A DNA stretch of 64,000 nt from Leptospira idonii (GCF_004770995.1 NZ_RQHW01000008.1:1-64000), one strand, 5' to 3'. Positions 36,697 through 44,267 are shown, numbered from the stretch's first letter. Made by a program: numbers and translations. Notes: generated from the letters alone by a model not told the origin.

Positions 36697-37746
36697 ATGG
36701 GAATTTTTTCCTCGATATTCAACTCAGAAACTTCCAAAAAGAATCCAACGAAAAAACAAACAAATCCCAAACCGAACGAAGACACCTTTGCAGGCATTGT
36801 TTCGTTTCTGATGATTGTCGTTCTTGTTTTTGCCTTTAAATCCTCCGTTTTGGATGCAAACAATATCCCTTCCGGATCCATGATCCCCACTTTGAAGATC
36901 GGGGACTTTCTTTTCGTAAATAAAATGCGTTATTCCTTTCGTATTCCTTTCACAGATACGGAGCTCATTCGTTATGATGATCCGAAAAGAGGAGATATCA
37001 TCACATTCATTCCTCCTGCAGATGCAGTTCGAGGAGAGTCTCGCAGCGGAATTTTTGCCAAACGTTTTGTGAAAAGAGTAGTGGGTCTTCCGGGAGATAC
37101 CATTCGAATCACTCGTAAATTCATCGATTCTCCTACAAGAGACAGAGTGCTTTTGGCCTATTTCGAATACAAACCCAAGGGAGAAGCGGAGTTCCAATCC
37201 TTCTCACCTGAGGAAGTTCCCATCGGAGATGAACTTTCCGATTTGGACAATACGAAAGCATCTTCCCGAGCTCTTTTTATAGAACAAAAACCGGGCTTTC
37301 AACATTATATGTTGGAAGGTTACGAAGACAGTCCTCTCCTCAACTACTGTGATTTTAAGGAAGGCTGTGTGATCCCTGACAACCATTATATGGCGATGGG
37401 AGACAACAGAGACGATTCCTTCGATTCCAGATCTTGGGGTTTCGTTCCCAGGGAAGATATTTTAGGAAAGGCATTGGTCATTTATTTTTCCATCAACTGG
37501 AAAGACTCCACTTGCGAATTCAAAAGCGGAAAGGAACTGGCGGAAAAAGGCGATATCTTTGCGGAAAGATACAGTCCTACCGAAATCGCAAGCAGATGTC
37601 ATCCGGACGAAATTCGTTATTCTGTTCATTCGGGAGATGAAGATCGTTATGAAGAAAGTCGTTTGGGATGGTTGGAAAGAACCTTTCGTTACAGACTTTG
37701 GAGACTTGATGTTAGGTGGGATCGAGTCGGAAGAATTCTAAAATAA
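36697..37746 (+). CDS. lepB: Signal peptidase I
   Basis: A 349-residue inner-membrane serine protease that removes signal peptides from exported proteins. After a basic N-terminus and one membrane helix (about 31-50), the catalytic Ser61 lies in PSGSMIPTL and the general base Lys126 in KRFVKRVVGLPGD. The GDNRDDSFDSRSWG box completes the family signature. It has an insertion between the lysine and GDNRDDS boxes compared with short Gram-positive enzymes. The AtpZ-like gene starts 7 bp downstream. Confidence 0.95.
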   Translation: MGIFSSIFNSETSKKNPTKKQTNPKPNEDTFAGIVSFLMIVVLVFAFKSSVLDANNIPSGSMIPTLKIGDFLFVNKMRYSFRIPFTDTELIRYDDPKRGDIITFIPPADAVRGESRSGIFAKRFVKRVVGLPGDTIRITRKFIDSPTRDRVLLAYFEYKPKGEAEFQSFSPEEVPIGDELSDLDNTKASSRALFIEQKPGFQHYMLEGYEDSPLLNYCDFKEGCVIPDNHYMAMGDNRDDSFDSRSWGFVPREDILGKALVIYFSINWKDSTCEFKSGKELAEKGDIFAERYSPTEIASRCHPDEIRYSVHSGDEDRYEESRLGWLERTFRYRLWRLDVRWDRVGRILK

Positions 37747-37753
37747 ATCCAAT

Positions 37754-37963
37754 ATGCCGGATGACAAAAAAAAAGAACCTTCTCAGTTAGGTATGGTGGG
37801 AGCCGGATTCGAATTCGTAACTTCCATCCTTTTTTTCGTGGTTGCCGGTTATTATGCGGATGAATACTTTCAAACAAGCCCCTTTCTACTGTTAATTGGC
37901 TTTTTTCTGGGATTTGCGTATTCCTTCTATGCTCTCATCAAAAGAGCCAAAGAAAACGAATAA
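37754..37963 (+). CDS. atpZ: AtpZ/AtpI-family small membrane protein
   Basis: A 69-residue protein with two membrane helices (about 16-36 and 42-62) and the family pattern G-x-G-F-E-x-x-x-x-x-x-x-x-x-G-Y-Y-x-D, known from small proteins encoded next to F-type ATP synthases and linked to Mg uptake or c-ring assembly. Here it follows lepB and is separated from the ATP synthase genes by about 6.6 kb of unrelated genes. The symbol is given at family level. Confidence 0.7.
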   Translation: MPDDKKKEPSQLGMVGAGFEFVTSILFFVVAGYYADEYFQTSPFLLLIGFFLGFAYSFYALIKRAKENE

Positions 37964-38040
37964 AATCCCTCTCCTTTCTTTCTTTTATCCTCCTAAAAAA
38001 AATTGACCAAAAACAGCCTCTCTCACGAGAATGAAATGGA

Positions 38041-38163
38041 ATGAACCATAAGGATCCAAGTTTGTTTTCTTTGAAAAGCACTCAAACTGCTTCGGTTTCT
38101 TATGTACTCACCTCCCTCCAAGTCGTCGTCGTCTCTTCCCATAGTCTCAGCTTTCTGTCGTAA
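38041..38163 (+). CDS. Putative attenuation leader peptide of the acetolactate synthase gene
   Basis: An ATG at 38041 opens 40 codons to a TAA at 38161. Six codons are Val, including four in a row (38122-38133), and six are Leu, so 12 of 40 specify branched-chain amino acids. This is the hallmark of ilv-type leader peptides, and the next gene makes the common precursor of valine and leucine. A weak GAGA at 38027-38030 could be its ribosome site. Downstream sequence can form alternative hairpins that share the end of the leader. Confidence 0.6.
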   Translation: MNHKDPSLFSLKSTQTASVSYVLTSLQVVVVSSHSLSFLS

Positions 38164-38186
38164 GAGCACTTGTCCTTAAGTGGGCT

Positions 38187-38215
38187 CCCCGCGAGGCAGA
38201 AAGCTTTCTGCGGGG
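38187..38215 (+). promoter_or_regulatory. Attenuator-like hairpin upstream of acetolactate synthase
   Basis: CCCCG (38187-38191) pairs with CGGGG (38211-38215), and CAGAA (38197-38201) with TTCTG (38206-38210) around AGCT, leaving a one-sided bulge. The leader segment AGCTTTCTG (38149-38157) can instead pair with CAGAAAGCT (38197-38205), nine perfect bases, and open this hairpin. No T-run follows, so control could be translational, since the ribosome site lies at 38224, or Rho-dependent. Confidence 0.5.
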
Positions 38216-38233
38216 ACAAAACCAGGAGACAAT

Positions 38234-39928
38234 ATGCAATCTTATACGCAAATCACAGTAGCTGACTACTGCATTCGTTTTTTCGAATCGAAAGGTATCA
38301 CGCAAATCCCCGGCATTCCCGGAGGCACCATCTTACCTATGTACCACGCTTTGGCTAAGTCGAAGATCCGGCATATCTTGGCAAGGCATGAACAAGGAGC
38401 GGGGTTCATCGCCCAAGGTATGGCAAGAACCTCTCGAAAGCCGAGACCTTTTTTCATATCTTCAGGGCCGGGGGTGGCCAACGCAATCACTGCGGTTGCG
38501 GATGCGCAGAGGGATTCTGTTCCTTTGATTGCGATTTCTGGACAGGTTCCCAGAGAACTTTTGGGTACGGATGCCTTTCAGGAACTGGACACTTTGTCCA
38601 TCGTAAAGAATATAACCAAAAAAGCATATCTAGTGTTAAATGCGAATTCCGTGCCTGAAATTTTGGAAGAAGCGTATCGAATTTCTATGGAAGGAAAACA
38701 GGGACCAGTATGGATCGATTTTCCCAAGGACATCCAAAATTCCTATGTCGATCTTCCTCTTTCGAAACAAATAGAAGCAGGGATCAAAATAAACGGGAAT
38801 GGAGCAGACGTTCTTTCGTCTCAAACATTCCCTCTTGAAGAACGAATTCTAACGGAGAGTTTGCGCCTGATAGAAGAAAGTAAAAAACCTCTTCTGTATG
38901 TAGGAGGGGGAGCTAAACCGGAAAGAATTTATCCATTGATTCGTAAATTTGCGGAGGAGTTTCAAGTCCCCTCGGTTTCCACACTTATGGGTTTGGGGAT
39001 CTTTCAGGAATCCGACGAACTGTATTTGGGAATGATGGGGATGCACGGTTCTACGTCCGCAAATGATGCATTAGGTGAATGTGATCTGCTCATCGCCTTG
39101 GGAGTTCGGTTCGATGACAGGGCAACCGGAAATATAAAAACTTTTTGCCCGAATGCGAAAGTGATCCATATAGAGATTGATCCCAGGGAAATCGGAAAAA
39201 ATAAAAAGGCGGATCTGTTTTGGAACGGAGATTTGGAAATTTATTTATCCTCCCTATTGAATGAAACAAAACGGATCTCGAAAGAAAGATGGATCTCTCG
39301 CTCCACCCCGAATGAGGAACATCAAAGACCGATTCCCGGTTTGATGAGATCCATAGCAAAATACGCGAATAACAAAAGTTATGTTCTTACGGATGTAGGT
39401 CAACATCAGATGTGGGTTGCACAGCATTATCCTTTTCCCCATCCGGGAACTTGGATCACTTCGGGAGGGCAGGGAACGATGGGATTCGGACTTCCTGCTT
39501 CGATCGGAGTTGCGTTGGAACATCCGGAAGCGACAATCCTTTGTTTTACGGGAGACGGTTCCATTATGATGAACCTTCAGGAACTCGCCACTCTCAGAGA
39601 ACAGAATTTAAACGTAAAGATCATACTGATGAATAACGGACATTTGGGATTGGTGAGGCAGCAGCAAGAGATGTTTTATCAAAACCAGCGATCTGGTTCC
39701 GTTTTCGAATACCAACCGGACTTCCGCAAACTCTCGGAAAGTTTCGGACTCTCTTACGAAAGAAGAAACATCGCAGGAGAATTTTCCTTTCTAGAGGAAT
39801 GGATGAGAACTCCAGGCCCTTCACTTTTGGAGATAGAAATTCCTTCACAGGAAGGAGTGTTCCCCTTTGTTCCTGCGGGCAAATCCAACCAGGAATATTT
39901 GCTCACTTCCTCAACGGGAATACATTAG
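38234..39928 (+). CDS. ilvB: Acetolactate synthase large subunit (ThDP-dependent)
   Basis: A 564-residue enzyme condensing pyruvate to acetolactate for valine and leucine synthesis, or pyruvate with 2-oxobutyrate for isoleucine. PGIPGGTILPMY (about 27-38), the cofactor glutamate in RHEQGAGF, the FQELDT segment and the ThDP motif GDGSIMMN with its NN end are present, with the three PP, central and PYR domains complete. ATG 38234 is chosen because AGGAG lies eight bases upstream and homology begins there; the frame upstream to 38180 is the hairpin leader. No regulatory subunit gene is adjacent. A catabolic or glyoxylate-using relative cannot be fully excluded. Confidence 0.85.
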   Translation: MQSYTQITVADYCIRFFESKGITQIPGIPGGTILPMYHALAKSKIRHILARHEQGAGFIAQGMARTSRKPRPFFISSGPGVANAITAVADAQRDSVPLIAISGQVPRELLGTDAFQELDTLSIVKNITKKAYLVLNANSVPEILEEAYRISMEGKQGPVWIDFPKDIQNSYVDLPLSKQIEAGIKINGNGADVLSSQTFPLEERILTESLRLIEESKKPLLYVGGGAKPERIYPLIRKFAEEFQVPSVSTLMGLGIFQESDELYLGMMGMHGSTSANDALGECDLLIALGVRFDDRATGNIKTFCPNAKVIHIEIDPREIGKNKKADLFWNGDLEIYLSSLLNETKRISKERWISRSTPNEEHQRPIPGLMRSIAKYANNKSYVLTDVGQHQMWVAQHYPFPHPGTWITSGGQGTMGFGLPASIGVALEHPEATILCFTGDGSIMMNLQELATLREQNLNVKIILMNNGHLGLVRQQQEMFYQNQRSGSVFEYQPDFRKLSESFGLSYERRNIAGEFSFLEEWMRTPGPSLLEIEIPSQEGVFPFVPAGKSNQEYLLTSSTGIH

Positions 39929-40566
39929 TCATTACGAAATGTCTTAGAAAAGAAATAGGGAACCCAGGGGAATACAAAAAACCCTGGAACTATATGCCAA
40001 AAGAATACGTGGCCGGAAGTTTCATTCGGGCAAATGAAAGAGATGGCGTATTCTCCCAGGCTCATAGATAAAATGCCTGTTAGCAGGATGTAGTGTAACG
40101 ATCCGTCGAAGTAACCTTTTCTCAGTTGTCTTAAAAGTAAGATCGTAGGCAACAAGGAAACGAGTATGATTTTTAGAGTGCATAGTGCTTCTTTGATAGA
40201 AAACGGATCCCCTTCGATGGAAAACGAAGGGCTAGGCTCTAAGAAGAGTAAGGAGAGTTTGAATAAAACCCAAGCGGTAAAACTACCGAATAACAAAAAA
40301 TAAACGATCTGGTTCTCTAATTCAGGTATGTTCCATTTATATAAAAACCATGAGGATGTCAGAAGGATTAAGAATAGGAAGCTTTGAGAGATGATGGAAT
40401 TCGGAAAATGGATAGATCCTATCGTAACAGAGTGCAGCAGTATGATCCCTGTAACGTAAAGGAGAGAAAGAAAGAACCAGAGAGAAAAACGATATATAGG
40501 GGAGGGCAGAGTTTCCTTTCGAGGAAGGTTTTGGGAAAGCAATTCTATCAAATGTTCCGTTTTCAT
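39925..40566 (-). CDS. nrsF: NrsF-type (DUF1109) membrane anti-sigma factor
   Basis: A 213-residue protein with about six membrane helices. Two cysteines stand at positions 129 (EALCTL) and 179 (FICPNETSGHVFFWH), matching the conserved pair of NrsF/DUF1109 proteins that hold an ECF sigma factor at the membrane and release it under heavy-metal stress. The WH after the second cysteine is also typical. Its ATG overlaps the sigma-factor stop (40563-40566), so the two are coupled. It converges with ilvB with a 4-bp overlap. Confidence 0.85.
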   Translation of the reverse strand: MKTEHLIELLSQNLPRKETLPSPIYRFSLWFFLSLLYVTGIILLHSVTIGSIHFPNSIISQSFLFLILLTSSWFLYKWNIPELENQIVYFLLFGSFTAWVLFKLSLLFLEPSPSFSIEGDPFSIKEALCTLKIILVSLLPTILLLRQLRKGYFDGSLHYILLTGILSMSLGEYAISFICPNETSGHVFFWHIVPGFFVFPWVPYFFSKTFRND

Positions 40567-41120
40567 GTTTTTCCTCTTTGTCTAATCTGTTTGTAGGCTC
40601 TATGTGCATTTACTTTGACTGCGGAAAGAGACATTCCCATGATTTTAGCCGTCTCTGCCAGGGAAAGCCCTTCCAATTTTAAGAACTTTACGATTAATCT
40701 TTGTTTATCGGTTAAATTCTCTAATAACTTTTCCACCTTGACTTGAATCTCATCTTGCGAATCGATTTCCTTGCTGCTCATATCCTCTATCGTATCATCC
40801 CATTCTATGATTTCTATCTTCTCTTTTCTTCCCTTTTTTCTGATATGATCTATAATTTTATGATGGGCGATCGCATTTAGCCAAGGGCGTATCGGCTTTT
40901 CAGGAAGATAGGTGTGTTGGGAAAGATGAATTGCGATCAATATCTCTTGAACTACATCTTCTCTTTCGGAGGAATCGAAAATTTTTATCTCCACTAACTT
41001 TCTGATTTCTTTTGCCGTTTCCGCAAGAAATTTCCTGTAACTTGTTTTGTTCCCTTTTTGGGACTCTGACAGCAAATGGGAAAGTAGGATGTAATGATTT
41101 GAGTCCGAAATCGATTTCAC
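40563..41120 (-). CDS. ECF RNA polymerase sigma factor (SigF-like)
   Basis: A 185-residue ECF sigma factor with GTG start. Region 2 includes EREDVVQEILIAIH (about 52-65) and PWLNAIAHHKIIDHIR. Region 4 is LTDKQRLIVKFLKLEGLSLAETA followed by SLSAVKVNAHRAYKQIR (about 135-180). There is no region 3, as expected. The coupled NrsF-type gene and the divergent bufferin operon identify it as the regulator of a metal-stress response. It probably recognises the GTAACT/CGAA promoter found in front of the peptide gene. Confidence 0.9.
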   Translation of the reverse strand: MKSISDSNHYILLSHLLSESQKGNKTSYRKFLAETAKEIRKLVEIKIFDSSEREDVVQEILIAIHLSQHTYLPEKPIRPWLNAIAHHKIIDHIRKKGRKEKIEIIEWDDTIEDMSSKEIDSQDEIQVKVEKLLENLTDKQRLIVKFLKLEGLSLAETAKIMGMSLSAVKVNAHRAYKQIRQRGKT

Positions 41121-41208
41121 AATGAGATTCTAACGTAGAAAGTTCAACGGATAATGTATAGTTTTTCCTTTGGAGTGAATCTCATAAATAAAAAAAATAG
41201 AAACCTCT

Positions 41209-41245
41209 GTAACTTTCCGTAAACGAGAAACGAAGTAAACTTCGT
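41209..41245 (+). promoter_or_regulatory. ECF-type promoter of the bufferin operon with inverted repeat
   Basis: GTAACT (41209-41214) and CGAA (41231-41234) are separated by 16 bases, the layout of ECF promoters with an AAC -35 core. From memory it also fits the Caulobacter SigF motif GTAACC/CGAA. The -10 element overlaps an inverted repeat ACGAAG-TAAA-CTTCGT (41230-41245). Transcription would start near 41240, about 25 bp before the ATG at 41265. Confidence 0.6.
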
Positions 41246-41264
41246 AAGAAAACAGGAGTTTCCA

Positions 41265-41522
41265 ATGAATTACAAAAGAAGTTTATTAGTAGGCGCGGCT
41301 ATTGCAGGACTAAGTTTGTCCGCATGTACGACTACAAATACCTCGAATACCGGTTCTAAGGTCGAGGGAGAATGTCATGGAATCAATGCATGCAAAGGTC
41401 AAGGAGCATGCGGAGGAAAAGGCAGTTCTTGCGCGGGCACTAATGCTTGTAAGGGAAAAGGATGGTTGAAAACGGCGGAAAACGAATGCGTATCCAAGGG
41501 TGGAAAATTCGTAAAAGGCTAA
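41265..41522 (+). CDS. BufA2-type bufferin precursor peptide (copper-binding RiPP), with lipobox
   Basis: An 85-residue exported peptide. The signal segment (1-20) ends in LSLSA-C21, a classical lipobox. The mature part has six more cysteines (37, 43, 49, 56, 62, 75) in Gly/Lys-rich surroundings, with the repeated N-A-C-K-G motif (41-45 and 60-64). This is the pattern of BufA2-family metallophore precursors, whose cysteines are modified by a DUF692 enzyme to bind copper. The maturation genes follow directly. AGGAG (41254-41258) is a good ribosome site. The canonical EGKCG motif of BufA1 is absent. Confidence 0.8.
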   Translation: MNYKRSLLVGAAIAGLSLSACTTTNTSNTGSKVEGECHGINACKGQGACGGKGSSCAGTNACKGKGWLKTAENECVSKGGKFVKG

Positions 41523-41611
41523 ACTTGAAATAGAAAGTCCGTTTACGGGGCAGGGCATCTCCTTCGCTCTGTTTCGTAACCGAATTCTCTGTAATATAGG
41601 GAGAAATGTGA

Positions 41612-42439
41612 ATGGAATTGGGAAGGTTCGGCTTAGGGCTAAGGAAGGAACATTACTCGTATTTGGCGGACAACCCCGAAACGAATGTAGATTGGTTTGA
41701 AATCGTTAGCGAGAATTATATGGCCACGGAAGGCCGTCCGATCCGTATTCTGGAATCGTTGAGAAGGGATTTTCCTATCGCATGTCATGGAGTATCCATG
41801 TCCGTAGGTTCTGTAGAAGGTTTGAACCCCGAATATCCGAAATCTTTAAAGACGCTTATCGATAGAGTGGAACCTTTTTTAGTCTCGGATCACTTGGCAT
41901 GGAATTATTACAAAGGCGGTTACCTGCATGAGCTTATTCCGATTCCTTATAATGAAGAAAGCCTTAATATTGTATCATCTAACATCAAAAGAGTGCAGGA
42001 TGTATTGGGAAGGGAAATCTCGATCGAAAACATATCTTCGTACATCACTTACGAATCCTCCGATATGAAGGAATGGGAATTTCTGAGAGAGTTGTCTTTC
42101 CGTACGGATTGTAAACTTCTTTTGGATATCAATAACGTATATGTGAATGCGGTCAACTTCGGGTTCGATCCGATGGAATTTCTGGATTTTATTCCTGGAG
42201 AGATCGTTTCCCAAATCCATCTGGCCGGATTTACGGAAAGAGAAGGTTTTCTTTTTGATACGCATTCGCGGCCTGTGGATGAGAAGGTATGGGATTTGTT
42301 CGGGAAATATATATCCCGCTGTGATGAAAAAACGAAAATACTCATCGAATGGGACGAGGAGATTCCTGATTTTCTCGGACTGGAAGAAGAACTGAATAAA
42401 GCTCGATCGATCGTACAAAGGGCGAAAGCGGCAGTATGA
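41612..42439 (+). CDS. DUF692 (MNIO) bufferin maturase, BufB-type
   Basis: A 275-residue TIM-barrel oxidase of the multinuclear non-haem iron family. Likely metal ligands are His59 (ACHGVS), Asp93/His94 (SDHLAW), Glu139 (SIENI), Asp172 (LDINN), His203 (QIHLAG), Asp216/His218 (FDTHSR) and Glu246 (IEWDEE), in the family order. Such enzymes convert precursor cysteines into heterocycles. GGGAG 9 bp upstream supports ATG 41612. It is co-translated with the downstream DUF2063 gene (ATGA overlap) and follows the peptide gene by 89 bp. Confidence 0.88.
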   Translation: MELGRFGLGLRKEHYSYLADNPETNVDWFEIVSENYMATEGRPIRILESLRRDFPIACHGVSMSVGSVEGLNPEYPKSLKTLIDRVEPFLVSDHLAWNYYKGGYLHELIPIPYNEESLNIVSSNIKRVQDVLGREISIENISSYITYESSDMKEWEFLRELSFRTDCKLLLDINNVYVNAVNFGFDPMEFLDFIPGEIVSQIHLAGFTEREGFLFDTHSRPVDEKVWDLFGKYISRCDEKTKILIEWDEEIPDFLGLEEELNKARSIVQRAKAAV

Positions 42440-43212
42440 CTCCTCTTTCGAAAATACAATCGTCCTACTTTCTCTCCGTTCGTACAGGAGAGCATTCCGA
42501 ATTATTGCGCTTGTTATCCGGTGCGGCTGGCAAACTTTCGAAAGAAGAAGCGGTGCAGGTATATGAGGATGCATACCTATATCGATTCGCTGAAGTTTTG
42601 AGCGAAAAGTTTCCGGCAGTACGAAACGTTTTAGGGGAAGAGGATTTTTTCTCATTGGCGAGGGAATATATTTCAAGAACACCTTCTTTCTGTTACGACA
42701 TAAGCAGATATGGAGAAAATTTCCCTCAATTCATATCGGAAGTTTATCCTAAGTATCCTATCCTTTCCGATCTGGCTAAGTTGGAGTCCGAATTGGATTT
42801 ATTATTTCGTAAAAAACAACACATCCCTTACGTTTGGAGCGATCACTACGAATCGAACGATTTGGAGTCCGCAATATTTTCTTTCGGAGAGAGTTTATCT
42901 TTGATCAGTTTTGAACATTCAGTATTAGGAATATGGGAAAAACGAAACACGGATGAAAGTTTTGACGTAGAATTTTTGTCGGAGAAAGAGAATCTACTGA
43001 TATATAAAAAAAGAGAAGAGCTATTTATTCGGAGGCTGGATGAGGACGAGTTTCTGTTTTTGGACCATCTTCGAAAGGGAAATTCCGTAGGGGATACTTT
43101 GTCTTTGCTCGAATCCGTTCTGCAATTGGATGAAAGAAGAGTAGGGGAATGGTTCTTTGCACTTGCGGAAATGGAAATCGTATCCTCGGTCGAAATAAGA
43201 AACACTCCTTAA
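42436..43212 (+). CDS. DUF2063 maturation partner, BufC/HvfC-type
   Basis: A 258-residue cytoplasmic protein. The N-terminal DUF2063 region (about 1-95) has the typical VYEDAYLYRFAEVLSEKFPAVRNVLGEEDF pattern and then ISRTPSFCYDISRYGENFPQFI. The C-terminal domain (about 120-250) is a divergent winged-helix-like fold that in relatives binds the precursor peptide. It presents the bufferin precursor to the DUF692 enzyme. The ATGA overlap with the maturase gene shows translational coupling. Confidence 0.85.
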   Translation: MTPLSKIQSSYFLSVRTGEHSELLRLLSGAAGKLSKEEAVQVYEDAYLYRFAEVLSEKFPAVRNVLGEEDFFSLAREYISRTPSFCYDISRYGENFPQFISEVYPKYPILSDLAKLESELDLLFRKKQHIPYVWSDHYESNDLESAIFSFGESLSLISFEHSVLGIWEKRNTDESFDVEFLSEKENLLIYKKREELFIRRLDEDEFLFLDHLRKGNSVGDTLSLLESVLQLDERRVGEWFFALAEMEIVSSVEIRNTP

Positions 43213-43287
43213 TCGGGTAAAAAACAATTCTTGGGCAAAAAGACCGCAATAGACCTGGAAAAACGCAAATATTTTTCAAAAAAAAGG

Positions 43288-43318
43288 TTGTGCACAATTT
43301 AATATCTGGCAATATAAT
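43288..43318 (+). promoter_or_regulatory. Promoter-like sequence with palindrome upstream of the peroxidase gene
   Basis: TTGTGCACAA (43288-43297) is a perfect 10-bp palindrome, and TATAAT lies at 43313-43318. TTGTGC could act as a -35 element, though the 19-bp spacing is long. The palindrome could be the binding site of the OhrR-like regulator encoded two genes downstream. The start codon of the peroxidase gene is 28 bp further on. Confidence 0.4.
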
Positions 43319-43345
43319 TCTAACTACTGACAGGAGATTCATTTT

Positions 43346-43831
43346 ATGGCAGAGGATTTTTATCAAATTAAAGTCAAAAGAGGCAGCGAAGAGATTCCCA
43401 TGTCCAATTTCAAAGGGAAAGTTCTGCTCATCGTGAACACTGCAAGCCAATGCGGTTTTACTCCTCAATACAAAGGTTTGCAAGAAACCTATGAAAAATA
43501 CAATCCGAAAGGTTTCGAGCTGCTGGCATTCCCGTGCAATCAGTTCGGAGAACAAGAACCGGGTTCCGATTCCGAAATCAAACTTTTCTGTGAAAGGACT
43601 TTCAGCACCACTTTTCCTATCTTCTCTAAATTGGAAGTGAACGGACCACAGACGGATTCTCTTTATCTTCATCTCAAAAAAAAGGCTCCGGGAATTTTCG
43701 GCTCGTTGGACATCAAGTGGAACTTCACTAAATTCCTAGTCGACAAACAAGGAAATGTCGTAAAGCGTTATGCGCCGATCACAAAGCCGCAAGACATTCA
43801 AAAAGACATAGAGGAGTTGATTGCGAAATAA
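43346..43831 (+). CDS. Glutathione/thioredoxin peroxidase, Cys type
   Basis: A 161-residue thiol peroxidase. The peroxidatic cysteine lies in NTASQCGFT (about 32-40), the resolving cysteine and active-site Gln in FPCNQFGEQEPG (about 65-76), and the Trp in IKWNFTKFLV. Cys-type bacterial enzymes of this family mostly use thioredoxin and reduce organic hydroperoxides. AGGAG upstream (43331-43335) supports the start. The OhrR-like gene starts one base after its stop codon, which suggests a peroxide-responsive operon. Confidence 0.9.
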   Translation: MAEDFYQIKVKRGSEEIPMSNFKGKVLLIVNTASQCGFTPQYKGLQETYEKYNPKGFELLAFPCNQFGEQEPGSDSEIKLFCERTFSTTFPIFSKLEVNGPQTDSLYLHLKKKAPGIFGSLDIKWNFTKFLVDKQGNVVKRYAPITKPQDIQKDIEELIAK

Positions 43832-43832
43832 G

Positions 43833-44267
43833 ATGGCAACGGGAGAAGCACTTTTACTCAAAAACCAAATCTGTTTTTCCCTCTATTCCGCAACACATAG
43901 GCTGATGAAAATCTATCGGCCTTTGCTTGCGGAGTTAAACCTCACCTATCCTCAATACCTAGTAATGCTTGTTTTGTGGGAGGAGGGATCCGCAACCGTC
44001 AGCGGGATCGGCGAAAAACTAGGACTCGACTCAGGAACTCTCACTCCTCTTTTGAAAAGAATGGAAACTGCCGGATATCTGGAGAGGAAACGAAGCGAAA
44101 AAGACGAACGAATCGTAACCATCTTGTTGACACCAAACGGACGTAATTTGAGAACTAAAGCAAGATCCGTCCCCGAAAAACTGTTCTGTCAAACGGGAGT
44201 GTCCGAAAAGGATGCCTTTGCATTGAAGGAGGTTTTAGACAAACTAGGATGTGAAATTCCCGGCTGA
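43833..44267 (+). CDS. OhrR-type MarR-family peroxide sensor
   Basis: A 144-residue winged-helix repressor. The N-terminal LLKNQICFSLYSATHRL (about 7-23) holds the reactive cysteine of OhrR proteins, which is oxidised by organic peroxides to release DNA. LDSGTLTPLLKRMETAGYLERKRSEKDER is the recognition helix and wing. Further cysteines near the C-terminus (LFCQTG and LGCEIPG) make a two-cysteine mechanism possible. The ATG at 43833 is preferred to TTG 43821. It probably controls its own operon with the peroxidase gene. Confidence 0.85.
   Translation: MATGEALLLKNQICFSLYSATHRLMKIYRPLLAELNLTYPQYLVMLVLWEEGSATVSGIGEKLGLDSGTLTPLLKRMETAGYLERKRSEKDERIVTILLTPNGRNLRTKARSVPEKLFCQTGVSEKDAFALKEVLDKLGCEIPG

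Noticed and set aside
38180..38233. Longer start for acetolactate synthase at 38180
   Set aside because: The extra codons lie on the attenuator hairpin, do not resemble the family, and a good ribosome site precedes ATG 38234.
37964..38233. T-box riboswitch upstream of acetolactate synthase
   Set aside because: No T-box consensus or specifier stem could be seen; the Val-rich reading frame explains the leader better.
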